Shown here piece after piece: positions 1 through 7,685 of a stretch of 35,406 nucleotides of DNA. Source of the stretch: Spirochaetales bacterium (GTDB lineage Bacteria > Spirochaetota > Spirochaetia > SZUA-6 > RPPD01). Every line of letters begins with the position of its first letter. Positions within the stretch are counted from its first letter, which is position 1. The DNA is taken from positions 1 through 35,406 of the forward strand of contig JAFGSW010000044.1 of NCBI GenBank assembly GCA_016934415.1. Direction: 5' to 3'. The position numbers and the translations under genes are program-made. The notes under the pieces are model-generated. The model saw nothing but the letters and a program-made list of their open reading frames with translations. It was not told the origin of the DNA and made no database searches.

Positions 1-417
1 ATTGGCCTCCAAGAGCTTCACCGTCTGGTCCATAAGGGCGACGACGGCCGGAACGCTTCTGGCGTTCCCCATCTTCAGAAGATCGTCGGGCATCTGCTTG
101 CCCATGCGGCTGGCCCTCAGCGCTCGGTTGACCGCCGCCCTCCGCCATACCTTGGCCTGCCTCATCAGTTTGTTGACTTCCTGGGTGGAGCTCTTGGATT
201 CCTCCTCGGAAAGCGTCTTGTCCTTGTAGGCGGCGCTGACGCGGTCCGGGGCCGCCGTCACCTCTTTCAGGTAGCCTTCCGGAAGCAGATCGGTCGATGC
301 CTGCCCGTCCCGTTTGGCCAGACCCGTGGTGTATCCGGCCTGTTCCACCAGGTACCCGGCCCTGCTGCGCGATCCGATCTCGGTCACTTGGTCTTTCGTT
401 TTTTCCGTAATCGTGAC
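1..417 (-). CDS. Unrecognised protein, 5' part only, no standard start codon
   Basis: An uninterrupted reading frame of 139 codons runs off the left edge of the window, so the C-terminus is missing. The product is hydrophilic and helical, with a very basic stretch (VWRRAAVNRALRASRMGKQ) near residues 95-115. I recognise no family. A perfect AGGAGG lies at 424-429 and, at the ideal distance of 6 bases, the frame begins GTC ACG ATT ACG GAA. There is no ATG, GTG or TTG there; the first in-frame GTG is 10 codons later, and a stop lies upstream. If GTC were GTG, the N-terminus would read MTITEKTK. Either a rare start (ACG or ATT) is used, the start codon has mutated, or the base is an error. Frame confidence is good; function is unknown. 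Confidence 0.55.
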
Positions 418-423
418 TTTGAA

Positions 424-429
424 CCTCCT
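424..429 (-). promoter_or_regulatory. Shine-Dalgarno AGGAGG with no standard start codon behind it
   Basis: Read on the minus strand, this is a full AGGAGG followed by TTCAAA and then GTC at 417-415. It is the main reason for believing that the frame at 1-417 is a real gene beginning here. Confidence 0.5.
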
Positions 430-502
430 GAAAAATTCGGATGGAGATTTTTAAGCGGGTTTTGTAATGAGACTTCTTGTAAAAATATTTATAGCGGGAC
501 GG

Positions 503-919
503 CTACCCGCGTCGCTTGTTGTATTTTGGCTCAAGATGATCTATAAGGAATATTTCCAAAGACGCAGCCCAAAAATCAAGCTTTTCATTTTTAAATTTAT
601 ATAGAATGATTTTTGTGGAAGGATCTTCGATTTCTTTTTGCCATTCGTTCAAATCAACATTGGGAATCTTTTGAGTGTTATCCGCGATTCGTTTGCCAAA
701 GAATGAGCTTTTCAAGGCCCTGCCAATATACAGGACTCCGTTTTCATTGATGAAAATATAAACTCCAACTTTACCGGCCCATGTGTCAGAATATTGCTTG
801 ACATTCACATCCTTTTCTATATCGAGCTCTTCAATTTCATATTCAAGCCCGACGGATGGAGACAGCTTGGCAATGAACTCATTGACTTTTTCAGTTATTC
901 TTTCCGTTTGATTACCCAT
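503..919 (-). CDS. GIY-YIG nuclease domain protein
   Basis: The 138-residue product carries a GIY-YIG core: GVY at 52-54, YIG at 64-66 and Arg67 directly after it. The C-terminal part has LEIFLIDHLEPKYN, with Glu122 as the expected metal ligand and Asn134 as the expected last conserved residue. These are the landmarks of a catalytically complete GIY-YIG fold. The first 45 residues are a family-specific extension. The start is supported by GAGGAG upstream of ATG919. The gene follows the ORF at 932-1216 after 12 bases on the same strand, so they are probably cotranscribed. It is clearly AT-rich compared with the window, which suggests recent transfer. Substrate unknown; it could be a stand-alone DNA nuclease from a mobile or defence locus. 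Confidence 0.75.
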   Translation of the reverse strand: MGNQTERITEKVNEFIAKLSPSVGLEYEIEELDIEKDVNVKQYSDTWAGKVGVYIFINENGVLYIGRALKSSFFGKRIADNTQKIPNVDLNEWQKEIEDPSTKIILYKFKNEKLDFWAASLEIFLIDHLEPKYNKRRG

Positions 920-931
920 TTGGGATCCTCC

Positions 932-1216
932 TCATTTCTTAATCTCCAGCTGCTTCTCGACGGCGTAGACGATCTTCGGGTCCTTGATCCGGTAGAGGAT
1001 GTTGCCCTTCCGCTTGTGGACGTTCTCGATCAGGCCGATCCGCTCCATGCCCGTGATGATGATCGTCCTGCCGGAATTGAACGCCTCGATGATGGGATCG
1101 TACTCCCCCTGGGCGATAAAGAGCTCCTTCGCGTAAGCGAGCTCCTGTTCCGTGGCGTAGGTGGTGAACGGAAAATCATTGAGGCCGAACGATTTGTAGA
1201 ACGCGCTGAATGACAT
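932..1216 (-). CDS. Short protein that looks like an internally deleted P-loop ATPase
   Basis: The 94-residue product begins like a helical AAA-type ATPase N-terminus (FYKSFGLNDFPF, then FNSGRTIIITG), which normally runs into a Walker A loop. Directly after IITG the sequence continues MERIGLIENVHKRKGNILYRI and DPKIVYAVEKQLEIKK, which reads like a winged-helix C-terminal tail. The Walker A lysine, Walker B and the whole core are absent. I infer an in-frame internal deletion joining the two ends of a longer ATPase gene; no frameshift is visible. The start at 1216 has only a weak upstream purine run. It probably shares a transcript with the GIY-YIG gene behind it. Alternatively it is a genuine small winged-helix protein. 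Confidence 0.5.
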   Translation of the reverse strand: MSFSAFYKSFGLNDFPFTTYATEQELAYAKELFIAQGEYDPIIEAFNSGRTIIITGMERIGLIENVHKRKGNILYRIKDPKIVYAVEKQLEIKK

Positions 1217-1372
1217 TTATTTTTCCCGTTAACGATTTGGATGGTGCGATTATAGCAGGAATATTCCGAAAAATGCAAAGGTTTTTTTCACAACACGAAA
1301 TTTTTGAATTTATTCCTTGGTTATTCTAAGATTAATGCAATATTTCGAATCCGAGGAAAGAGAGAGGAAGAT

Positions 1373-1798
1373 ATGAGTGATACGTTTTCAATATCACGGG
1401 AGTGGCGTGAATATATTACATCCAAATTCGACGAACTCTGCAATTCAAAAGGGATGACATTCGCGGATTTGAAACCGTCGCTGGTCCCGGAAAACGCCGG
1501 TGTATATGTCATCTATAAAACAGGCGATTCAGCCATGGACCCCCTCTATATAGGCAGGACAAAAAATCTCCGCCAAAGATTGTATAACAATCACTTGATG
1601 GGACCATTGAACAATGCAAGATTGAAAAATTATCTTATTAAATTTGGAATAGTTAAAAATAAAGACGCCGCGAAAAAGTACATACAAGACAATTGTCGCG
1701 TGAAATGGATTTTTGAAGACGATTATCGTAAACGCGGGGCTTTGGAAGGATATTTCACCGGAATGATGTTTCCCACATACATCGATGAAGAGCATTGA
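1373..1798 (+). CDS. GIY-YIG nuclease domain protein, second type
   Basis: The 141-residue product has GVYVIY at 43-48 and LYIGRTKNLRQRL at 58-70, a clear GIY-YIG signature with Arg62 and basic residues after it. Glu125, in the segment LEGYFTGMMFPTY, is the likely metal ligand. The start ATG1373 follows GAGGAAGAT, a good Shine-Dalgarno site; an in-frame ATG at 1304 is rejected because it lacks one. The gene is divergent from 932-1216 and is as AT-rich as the other GIY-YIG gene at 503-919, yet the two proteins share little beyond the motif. Likely a nuclease of a transferred island; substrate unknown. Confidence 0.75.
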   Translation: MSDTFSISREWREYITSKFDELCNSKGMTFADLKPSLVPENAGVYVIYKTGDSAMDPLYIGRTKNLRQRLYNNHLMGPLNNARLKNYLIKFGIVKNKDAAKKYIQDNCRVKWIFEDDYRKRGALEGYFTGMMFPTYIDEEH

Positions 1799-1832
1799 AA
1801 AAGTCTGATAATCCCTTTCATCTTTCTCGTAC

Positions 1833-1871
1833 ACAGCCCCACTCCAGGGCGGGCGGGACGCCCGCCCTACC
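1833..1871. repeat. GC-rich hairpin repeat, copy 1
   Basis: A 9-bp perfect stem, GGGCGGGCG at 1847-1855 and CGCCCGCCC at 1859-1867, closes on a 3-base loop. The flank CCCCACTCC and the trailing TACC match the inverted second copy near 4735-4770, so this is a dispersed element rather than a unique terminator. Confidence 0.7.
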
Positions 1872-1970
1872 AAAGTCTTCCATACGGTAAGCGTTCTTCC
1901 CTAGAAGAAAACCCACTCTCCTCTCTCATTCGCGCTTATTCGCGCCATATATGTCTTCCTCTTTCCTCCC

Positions 1971-4172
1971 TCAGCCGATGGTAAAATAAAACGCCGCGCC
2001 CTTGCCGGGCTCGGCCTCGGCCCAGATCCGCCCCCCGTGCCGCTCGACGATCCGGCGGACGGTGGCGAGTCCGATGCCCGTGCCCTCGAACTCGTCGCTG
2101 CGGTGGAGGCGCTGGAACACGCCGAAGAGCTTGCCCGCGTGTCGCATGTCGAAGCCCGAGCCATTGTCCTTCACGAAATAGACGTTCCCGCCCTCCCGCT
2201 CCCCGCAGCCGATCTCCACGCGCGCGTCCGGACGCTTGCCCGTGAACTTGAAGGCGTTTGAGATCAGGTTGCACCACACCTGCCGGAGAAGGACCGGGTC
2301 GCCGTCGCAATCAGGCAGCTTCCCGACGGCGATTTCGACGTTCCGCCCGCGCCGCTCCTCGACGAAGTCGTCGAGCGCCTCGCGCGCCAGACCGTCCATG
2401 GACACCCGGCGCCGGTCGAGCTCGCGCCGGTTCAAGCGGGAGAGGTTGAGGAGGCCGTCCACGAGCCGGCCCAGGACCCGGCCGCTTTCGTCGATGGCGG
2501 AGAGGCGGCGGGCCGCCTCGGCCGGGAGCTTTTCGGCGTAGTCGTCGAGCAGGATGCGCGAATGCCCGGAGAGGGCGCGGAGGGGCGCCCGCAGGTCGTG
2601 GGACACCGAGTACGAAAAGGCCTCAAGCTCCCGCAGGGCGTTCTCGAGCTGCGCCGTCCTCTCCGCGACGCTCCGCTCGAGACCGGCGTTGAGTCTCAGT
2701 ATTTCGTCCTCGGCCCGCTTGCGTTCCGTGACGTCGACGACGATGCCCTGGAAATGCGTCACCGTTCCGTCGCTTCCCCGTTCGACGAACGTTCGATCCT
2801 CAACCCAGCGCGCCCCGCCCTCCCGGGCGACGATCCGGTAGGTCTGAGCGAACACATCCGCGCCGGCGGCCGCGTTCTCCTCCACCTCGCGCGCCACGCG
2901 CTCGCGGTCGTCGGGATAAACGAGGGAATCGAATCGAACGTTTTCGAGCTCGGCGGCCGAGTAGCCGAACTGCGCCACGTTCTCCGACACGAACTGCACC
3001 GGCCAGCCTTCGGCCGCGATCCAGCGGAAGAGCACGACGGGGCTGTTTTCAATGACGATGTTCGCCTGGCGCAGTGCCTCCTCCGCTTTCTTGCGCTCGG
3101 TGATGTCCCGGTCGATGCCGCGGAACCCGAGCAGCTCGCCCGAGTCCGCGAAGAACGGCACGCCGCTCGTCTCGAGGACGATTCGCCGTCCGTCCCGGCG
3201 CAGGGCGGCGGTCTCCAGGCGCGCGAACGGCCGGGCGGCCGCGGCCGCCTCGCGGAAGGCCGCTTCGATCCGGCCGGCGTCCTCCGGAGGCACGAGGCTG
3301 GAAAGGGCGCGGCCCCGGATTTCGTCGGGGCCGTATCCCAACAGCTCTGCCACCTTCGGGCTTGAGTACGTGTACACGCCCCGGGGATCCGTCTCCCAGA
3401 CCCAGTCGCTCGTCGTTTCGACGAGGGCGCGGAACCGCTCCTCGCTTTCCCGCAGGGCTTCGCGGGCGACGGCCGCCTCGACCACTTCGCTTGAGATCGT
3501 AAACGCCATGGCGACGATGAGCGCCAAAAAGCTGTATTCGATGAGGTAGATGAAATGATATAAACCGTTCGATACGAAGGTGTCATTGAAGGCGGCGATG
3601 ATCATGAAGCAGAGCGCGCCGAAAAGCGGTCCGGCTTTTTTTCGGTCGCCGCGAATGAAAAACCGCAGCGCTTTCTGGAAGACATACAATGTAAAGACGA
3701 CGCCGAGAAGACTCTGGGCGGCGGTGAACGGTCCTAAAGCCGCTTCCCGGTAGATGACGCGCAAACCCGCCACGGGTTCAACGCTTTTTATCGACGGTGA
3801 GGCGAGGTCGAAGGTGAGCGCGCTCCGATCGACGATTTGGACGATGAAACCGACCAGAAACAAGCCCGACAATATCCACGTCAGCGCGCCCGCTTTCCGG
3901 CCGGTGTAGTCGGCAATAAACCAGAGAAACACGGTCGAAAAAAGAGCCAGGGCGATGAATTGCGCCTTTTGCCAGCCGGCGCCCTCGGCGACGGATCCGG
4001 CATTGTAGAGCCCCGCGCAGAAAACGTCGTACAAGGCGTTCGCGAGACAGAGAAGGGCGAACGTCAGGTCCCCGCGCCGCTGCCGCCGCCGCGCGTAGAT
4101 CATCAGATGATAGACGGCGACGTAGATGGAAAGCCCGGCCATGAGGACGACGGGTACGGAGAGCGCGTTCAC
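1971..4172 (-). CDS. Membrane hybrid-sensor histidine kinase: multi-TM, PAS, PAS, HisKA, HATPase
   Basis: Read from GTG4172 (upstream GGGGG, spacing 8), the product has 733 residues. About seven hydrophobic spans fill residues 5-225. Two PAS domains with PAC tails follow (about 245-360 and 370-485; the tails end DITERKKAEE and DVTERKRAED). Then come a short coiled coil and the phosphoacceptor box SYSVSHDLRAPLR with His525, an N-box NLISNAFKF, and G boxes DNGSGFD and GTGIGLA. The HisKA/HATPase pair resembles Cph1/phytochrome-type kinases. An in-frame ATG at 4247 would add 25 polar residues and has no Shine-Dalgarno site. There is no response regulator nearby, so it is an orphan kinase. The signal sensed is unknown. 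Strongly GC-rich codon use, native to the window. Confidence 0.9.
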   Translation of the reverse strand: MNALSVPVVLMAGLSIYVAVYHLMIYARRRQRRGDLTFALLCLANALYDVFCAGLYNAGSVAEGAGWQKAQFIALALFSTVFLWFIADYTGRKAGALTWILSGLFLVGFIVQIVDRSALTFDLASPSIKSVEPVAGLRVIYREAALGPFTAAQSLLGVVFTLYVFQKALRFFIRGDRKKAGPLFGALCFMIIAAFNDTFVSNGLYHFIYLIEYSFLALIVAMAFTISSEVVEAAVAREALRESEERFRALVETTSDWVWETDPRGVYTYSSPKVAELLGYGPDEIRGRALSSLVPPEDAGRIEAAFREAAAAARPFARLETAALRRDGRRIVLETSGVPFFADSGELLGFRGIDRDITERKKAEEALRQANIVIENSPVVLFRWIAAEGWPVQFVSENVAQFGYSAAELENVRFDSLVYPDDRERVAREVEENAAAGADVFAQTYRIVAREGGARWVEDRTFVERGSDGTVTHFQGIVVDVTERKRAEDEILRLNAGLERSVAERTAQLENALRELEAFSYSVSHDLRAPLRALSGHSRILLDDYAEKLPAEAARRLSAIDESGRVLGRLVDGLLNLSRLNRRELDRRRVSMDGLAREALDDFVEERRGRNVEIAVGKLPDCDGDPVLLRQVWCNLISNAFKFTGKRPDARVEIGCGEREGGNVYFVKDNGSGFDMRHAGKLFGVFQRLHRSDEFEGTGIGLATVRRIVERHGGRIWAEAEPGKGAAFYFTIG

Positions 4173-4482
4173 GACGGATACCCCCGATTTTACATGGAGC
4201 CGTGCGACGGAAATCGCGGACGGCCCCCTCTTTTCAGTATAGGGCACGAGGGAACCGGCCGCAAGGAAATTGAAATCACCCGGCGGCTTTCGGTTTCAGC
4301 CGAGGCGGCAAAGGGAAATCACCCTTTCGACCTTTTTCGGAGCATGCATGCTCCGAAACCGCCCGGGGCGGACTCCTGATGCGGAATTCCCGGGAATAAA
4401 AAAGGCGGGTGCAGACATGTATGAACGCGGATGGGGATGGGGAAAAACGGCGGAAAGAGTGCGGCGCCGCCGAAGGAAGCGC
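4173..4482. other. Gene-free stretch holding dispersed repeats
   Basis: It contains the palindromic repeat copy A (4313-4380) and a CGGAT-type fragment near 4429-4450. I see no supported gene. Reading frames here are shadows across the repeat. Confidence 0.5.
4313..4380. repeat. Palindrome-centred repeat, copy A
   Basis: The order of blocks is CACCCTTTCGAC, then a perfect 24-bp palindrome at 4335-4358 centred on GCATGC, then GGGGCGGACTCCTGA. The same blocks in the same order recur at 11899-11967 and 14419-14487. Inferred to be a small non-coding mobile or REP-like element. Confidence 0.75.
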
Positions 4483-4668
4483 CTAGCGGAACCGGCTGCG
4501 GCGCGTGACGACCTTGACCATCGACCCCCGGATCTTGCCGGTGAGGCGCAGGTGCGTCCTCACGGGCGTCCGGCGGTGGCGCCGGCCGCGGCGGCACCTG
4601 ACGACCTCGTCCCGCTTCCGCGGCACCCCGATGACGCGCCGCATGCGGGGCAGATTCTCTTCGGCCAT
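4483..4668 (-). CDS. Small, highly basic protein of unknown function
   Basis: A 61-residue product starts at ATG4668 behind TTGAGGAGACAGCC, a strong Shine-Dalgarno site. About one third of the residues are Arg or Lys, with a central CRRGRRHRRTP stretch and an end RRSRFR. The composition resembles nucleic-acid-binding or ribosome-associated small proteins, but I recognise no family. The codon choice is GC-rich like the neighbours. The good ribosome site and clean frame favour a real gene; the low complexity is the main doubt. Confidence 0.45.
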   Translation of the reverse strand: MAEENLPRMRRVIGVPRKRDEVVRCRRGRRHRRTPVRTHLRLTGKIRGSMVKVVTRRSRFR

Positions 4669-4734
4669 GGCTGTCTCCTCAAGCGACATTCAACGCCAGT
4701 ATATCATTTTCAGGGCGACGGTGAAGAGGGGATA

Positions 4735-4770
4735 TCGGTATGGCGGGCGTCTCGCCCGCCATAGAGTGGA
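4735..4770. repeat. GC-rich hairpin repeat, copy 2 (inverted relative to copy 1)
   Basis: An 11-bp stem at 4739-4749 and 4753-4763 (ATGGCGGGCG, loop TCT, CGCCCGCCAT) is followed by GAGTGGAGCC. Its reverse complement matches the flank of the hairpin at 1847-1867, including the GTACC/TACC side. Confidence 0.7.
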
Positions 4771-4891
4771 GCCATATGCAAATTGATGAAAAACGAAAAG
4801 ACGGGATAAACACGGGCCGAAAAAAAAACTCGCAGGGACATTCCCTGTCACCCCCGGGGAGGTACTATCGACGCAGAAACGGGAGGTTACC

Positions 4892-5671
4892 ATGAACGCA
4901 GTCGTTACCATCGATGTCACCCTCGACCTGGACGGTCCCTTCGCCGGGAACGGCCGGGCGCGCCGGGAAGCGGTCGCGCGCTCCCTGCGCCGGTTGTTCG
5001 CGAGCCCGGCCTGGCGGGGCGGGGACGAGGTCCTGGAGCGCGCGTTCGGCGCGTCGGAGATCGAGCACCGCTTCCGCGACCGCGCCTCGGGCGCCAGGGT
5101 CCGGGTGCGGGAGACTCCGGGATCGGACGCTGCCGGACGCGGCGCGCCGGCCGTCGTCCGTCCCGAAACGAAAACCGGGCCGGACACTCAAGAGCTCGAA
5201 GCCATGGCCGCCGAAGCCCTCCTCTACCTGGAGGCGGTGAGCCTGGCCTGCGCGGACGGCGGGACGGAAATCCGCGCCGGCCGTCGCTGCCTGGACGCCC
5301 GCCGTTTCCGGGAGGCCGCCGAGTGGACCGGGCGTCCCCGGCGCGTGCGCGGCGTCTTTCGCCCGGCGACCTGGGAGGCGATGATCGAATCGTACGCGGC
5401 CGAATTGGGCGCGGAGGCGAGTGAACGCGCGCTCGAAGCCGTGCGGGAAAATCACACCGTCTGGCCTTTGAGCCTCGAGTTCACCTCGGAATTCTTCCCC
5501 GTCGCCGTGAAGCTCTTCCGCCTCGTCACCGCGGAGCTGGCGGCCCGGAACGCCGCTGAGAGCGCGAACGAGGCCGGCATGCGGCGCGTCTCCGGCGATC
5601 CTCGCCGCGTGCTGCCTTTTCCCGCTCGCGCTCCCTCTGAAGCGATCGCGGCATGTTCCGCCCGGCCCTAA
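4892..5671 (+). CDS. Unrecognised protein, 259 residues
   Basis: The start ATG4892 follows GGGAGGTTACC, a strong ribosome site. The product begins MNAVVTIDVTLDLDGPF, then is mostly charged helix, rich in Ala, Arg and Glu, with no signal peptide and no membrane span. There are hints of a hydrophobic core near residues 195-220 (WPLSLEFTSEFFPVAVKLF). I recognise no family or catalytic motif. It stands alone between repeat-rich gaps. Codon use is typical of the window. Likely a real cytoplasmic protein; function unknown. Confidence 0.65.
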   Translation: MNAVVTIDVTLDLDGPFAGNGRARREAVARSLRRLFASPAWRGGDEVLERAFGASEIEHRFRDRASGARVRVRETPGSDAAGRGAPAVVRPETKTGPDTQELEAMAAEALLYLEAVSLACADGGTEIRAGRRCLDARRFREAAEWTGRPRRVRGVFRPATWEAMIESYAAELGAEASERALEAVRENHTVWPLSLEFTSEFFPVAVKLFRLVTAELAARNAAESANEAGMRRVSGDPRRVLPFPARAPSEAIAACSARP

Positions 5672-5683
5672 AGATAAGAATAT

Positions 5684-5865
5684 ATAAGGAAGCCAGGAAC
5701 CCAGGAAAAGGAAGAAGAGGAAAGGGATGATATACGGATAGGGATTTCTGTAACTAACAACGTTCGCTTCGCTTCGCGGGAACCTGTGCCGTGAAATACA
5801 CTCAACGAACGTATCGTTTCTTTGATCTTCTTCCTCCTCCTCTCCTGGTTTCCTGGATTCCTTAT
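5684..5865. repeat. Long inverted repeat with arms of about 35-40 bp
   Basis: The left arm (5684-5725) reads ATAAGGAAGCCAGGAACC and continues as a GGA-rich purine run. The right arm (about 5826-5865), reverse-complemented, reads ATAAGGAATCCAGGAAACC and continues the same way. The arms are separated by about 100 bases. The right arm ends 25 bases before the -35 of the WYL gene promoter. Confidence 0.65.
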
Positions 5866-5890
5866 CGGTCCCTATTCTTCAAAACGACCT

Positions 5891-5919
5891 TTGACGCTGA
5901 TGACGGCAGCGGCTACAAT
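5891..5919 (+). promoter_or_regulatory. Sigma-70-type promoter for a leaderless mRNA (WYL gene)
   Basis: TTGACG at 5891-5896, a 17-base spacer and TACAAT at 5914-5919 are near consensus. Only six bases separate the -10 from ATG5926, so transcription should begin at or next to the A of the start codon. No Shine-Dalgarno site precedes the ATG, in agreement with a leaderless message. Confidence 0.7.
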
Positions 5920-5925
5920 GGCCGC

Positions 5926-6948
5926 ATGCCGCGGCGAAAGGACGATCCCCGGGCCGCCAAGGTCCAGTATTGGCGGATCTTCAAAATCGACGAGCTCATC
6001 CGCTCCGGGCATTGCCCGGATTCGGCGCGGCTGGCGCGCGAGCTCGAAGTGAACCCCCGCACGATCAAGCGGGACATCGAATACCTGCGCCTCTACTTCG
6101 GCGCGCCCGTGGAGTACGACGCCGCCCGCAAGGGCTACCGCTACACCGAGCCCGGCTTCCACCTTCCCGCGGTGAGCCTCACCGGGGAGGAGCTCTCGCT
6201 CCTCTCCCTCGCCCCGCTCTTTTTCGAGCAGTGGAAGCGCACGCCCCTCTACGGCCGCGCCAAGAAGGTGTTCGACAAGGTCACGCGCGCGGTGCCGGGC
6301 GCGGTGAGCGTCAACCCCGCCTGGCTGCAGTCGGGTTTTTCCGCCCGGCCGGAATCGGGCACGGCCGTGAGCCAGCCGGTCTGGGACGCGGTCTTCACCG
6401 CCCTCCACGACAAAAAGCCGCTCGAGGCGGTCTACCGTTCCCCGCGCGGCGAGTCGCGAAAGCGGACGATCGAGCCCTATCATGCGCTCTGCCACCAGGG
6501 CGAGTGGTACCTGGTGGCCAACACCCCCGAGGGCATCCGCACCTTTGCGCTTTCGCGCATGAACCGGCCGCGCGTGGCGGCCGGCACAGTAAAGGTGCCG
6601 GCCGGCTTCGACATCCGCGAGTACATGAGCCATTCATTCGGCGTTTTCCGCGGGGACAAGCTCCGCACGGTGCGTATCGCCTTTTCCCCCGACCTCGCCC
6701 CCTACGTCCGCGAGCGCGCCTGGCACGCCACGCAGAAGACGCGCGACCGCAAGGACGGCGGTCTTGAAATCTCGTTCACCGTCGACCACCTCTTCGAGGT
6801 CAAGCGCTGGGTTCTCTCCTGGGGCCGCGGCGCGACCGTCCTCGCGCCCAAGGAGTTCGTGCGTGAGATGGCGGAGGAGACCGGGGCGATGCGAGGCAAT
6901 TACCGACAGAGGAGGAAGAGAACCACGGATGACACGGATAAATCGTGA
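5926..6948 (+). CDS. WYL-domain transcriptional regulator (DeoR/YafY-like)
   Basis: The 340-residue product has an N-terminal helix-turn-helix (about 15-65; ARELEVNPRTIKRDIEYLR). The WYL domain is centred on GEWYLVANTPEGIRTFALSRM, and a C-terminal WCX-like part ends near residue 320. Members bind DNA and respond to a ligand sensed by the WYL fold, often nucleotides or nucleic acid. The start at 5926 gives the usual short N-terminus before the helix-turn-helix and is fixed by the promoter six bases upstream; longer in-frame starts lie before that promoter. The last codons (TTDDTDKS) lie inside a dispersed CGGAT repeat, so the repeat seems to have replaced the original C-terminus. Target genes are unknown. 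Confidence 0.9.
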   Translation: MPRRKDDPRAAKVQYWRIFKIDELIRSGHCPDSARLARELEVNPRTIKRDIEYLRLYFGAPVEYDAARKGYRYTEPGFHLPAVSLTGEELSLLSLAPLFFEQWKRTPLYGRAKKVFDKVTRAVPGAVSVNPAWLQSGFSARPESGTAVSQPVWDAVFTALHDKKPLEAVYRSPRGESRKRTIEPYHALCHQGEWYLVANTPEGIRTFALSRMNRPRVAAGTVKVPAGFDIREYMSHSFGVFRGDKLRTVRIAFSPDLAPYVRERAWHATQKTRDRKDGGLEISFTVDHLFEVKRWVLSWGRGATVLAPKEFVREMAEETGAMRGNYRQRRKRTTDDTDKS

Positions 6949-7010
6949 TGACACTGATGAAGAAGAAAAAAGATGAACTACGCATAACGCGGATGAGGAT
7001 AAGGGCATCA
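6921..7010. repeat. Dispersed CGGAT-type repeat, overlapping the WYL gene end
   Basis: The stretch contains CCACGGATGACACGGATAAA and, further on, TACGCATAACGCGGATGAGG. Related copies lie at 9264-9300, 31858-31895 and, inverted, 32038-32075. Confidence 0.55.
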
Positions 7011-7043
7011 GGATGGAGAGTGGAAAAAGGAGAGGAGGATGCG

Positions 7044-7685
7044 ATGCACGATCACTTGGTGAATAAAATCGGAACGGGGGCCGCCGTGGCGGCGGCGGCG
7101 GAGACGGCGCTCTTCGCCGAATCGCTCGTGCTGGGCATGGCGGTGAAATCGGCGGCGGGACCGATCGCCGGCTTCATCGTCTCATTTTTCCTCGCGCCGA
7201 GCGTCGTCGTCATGATGGCCGCCGCGTATTACAGGACGCCGGCGGATCGCAAGATCGTCGGCCTGCTCGCGCTGGCGGCGGCCGTCCTCTACGCCCCTTT
7301 CTGCATGGGCAATTACCTCATTCAACTCGCCGTGGTCTCGACCAACCCGATCGGCATCCGGCCGGAAACGCTCAAGTTGATCTCTTTCATTCCCGGCTCC
7401 CCGGCCTTCGCCCTGGACATGCTCGGCTACGCCTTTCTCTGCCTCACCACCCTGGCGGCGGCGTTCACGCTCCCGGATCCGCGGGACAGGGCCTTGCGCG
7501 TCCTCTGCCTCGTCCACGGCGCCCTCGTTCTCCCCACCCTGGCGGCTCCCGTCATGAGCGGAATGTACCGCTCGGGCGACGGCGGGGCGAACGACATCGG
7601 GAATTGGGTCTTGTTGTTCTGGTGCGCGATCTACGCGCCCATCGCCGTTCTTTTCGCGCGTTACTTCGGGAGGAAAAAAACCTGA
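7044..7685 (+). CDS. Multi-pass membrane protein of unknown function
   Basis: The start ATG7044 follows GAGGAGGATGCG. The 213-residue product has about six hydrophobic segments separated by short loops, with no soluble domain. The segments are near residues 10-30, 35-60, 70-95, 110-140, 145-170 and 185-208. I recognise no family. It ends in FARYFGRKKT. The stop codon TGA (7683-7685) overlaps the likely CTG start of the GH43 gene, and the GH43 ribosome site lies inside this gene, so the two are translationally coupled. A role linked to sugar use is possible from the pairing only. Confidence 0.7.
   Translation: MHDHLVNKIGTGAAVAAAAETALFAESLVLGMAVKSAAGPIAGFIVSFFLAPSVVVMMAAAYYRTPADRKIVGLLALAAAVLYAPFCMGNYLIQLAVVSTNPIGIRPETLKLISFIPGSPAFALDMLGYAFLCLTTLAAAFTLPDPRDRALRVLCLVHGALVLPTLAAPVMSGMYRSGDGGANDIGNWVLLFWCAIYAPIAVLFARYFGRKKT

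Noticed and set aside
2562..3365. Long plus-strand frame opposite the histidine kinase
   Set aside because: It is a shadow of GC-rich codons of the kinase; the PAS and kinase motifs are on the minus strand.
4248..4890. Several overlapping ORFs on both strands
   Set aside because: Except for 4483-4668, they cross repeats, lack ribosome sites and show no family features.
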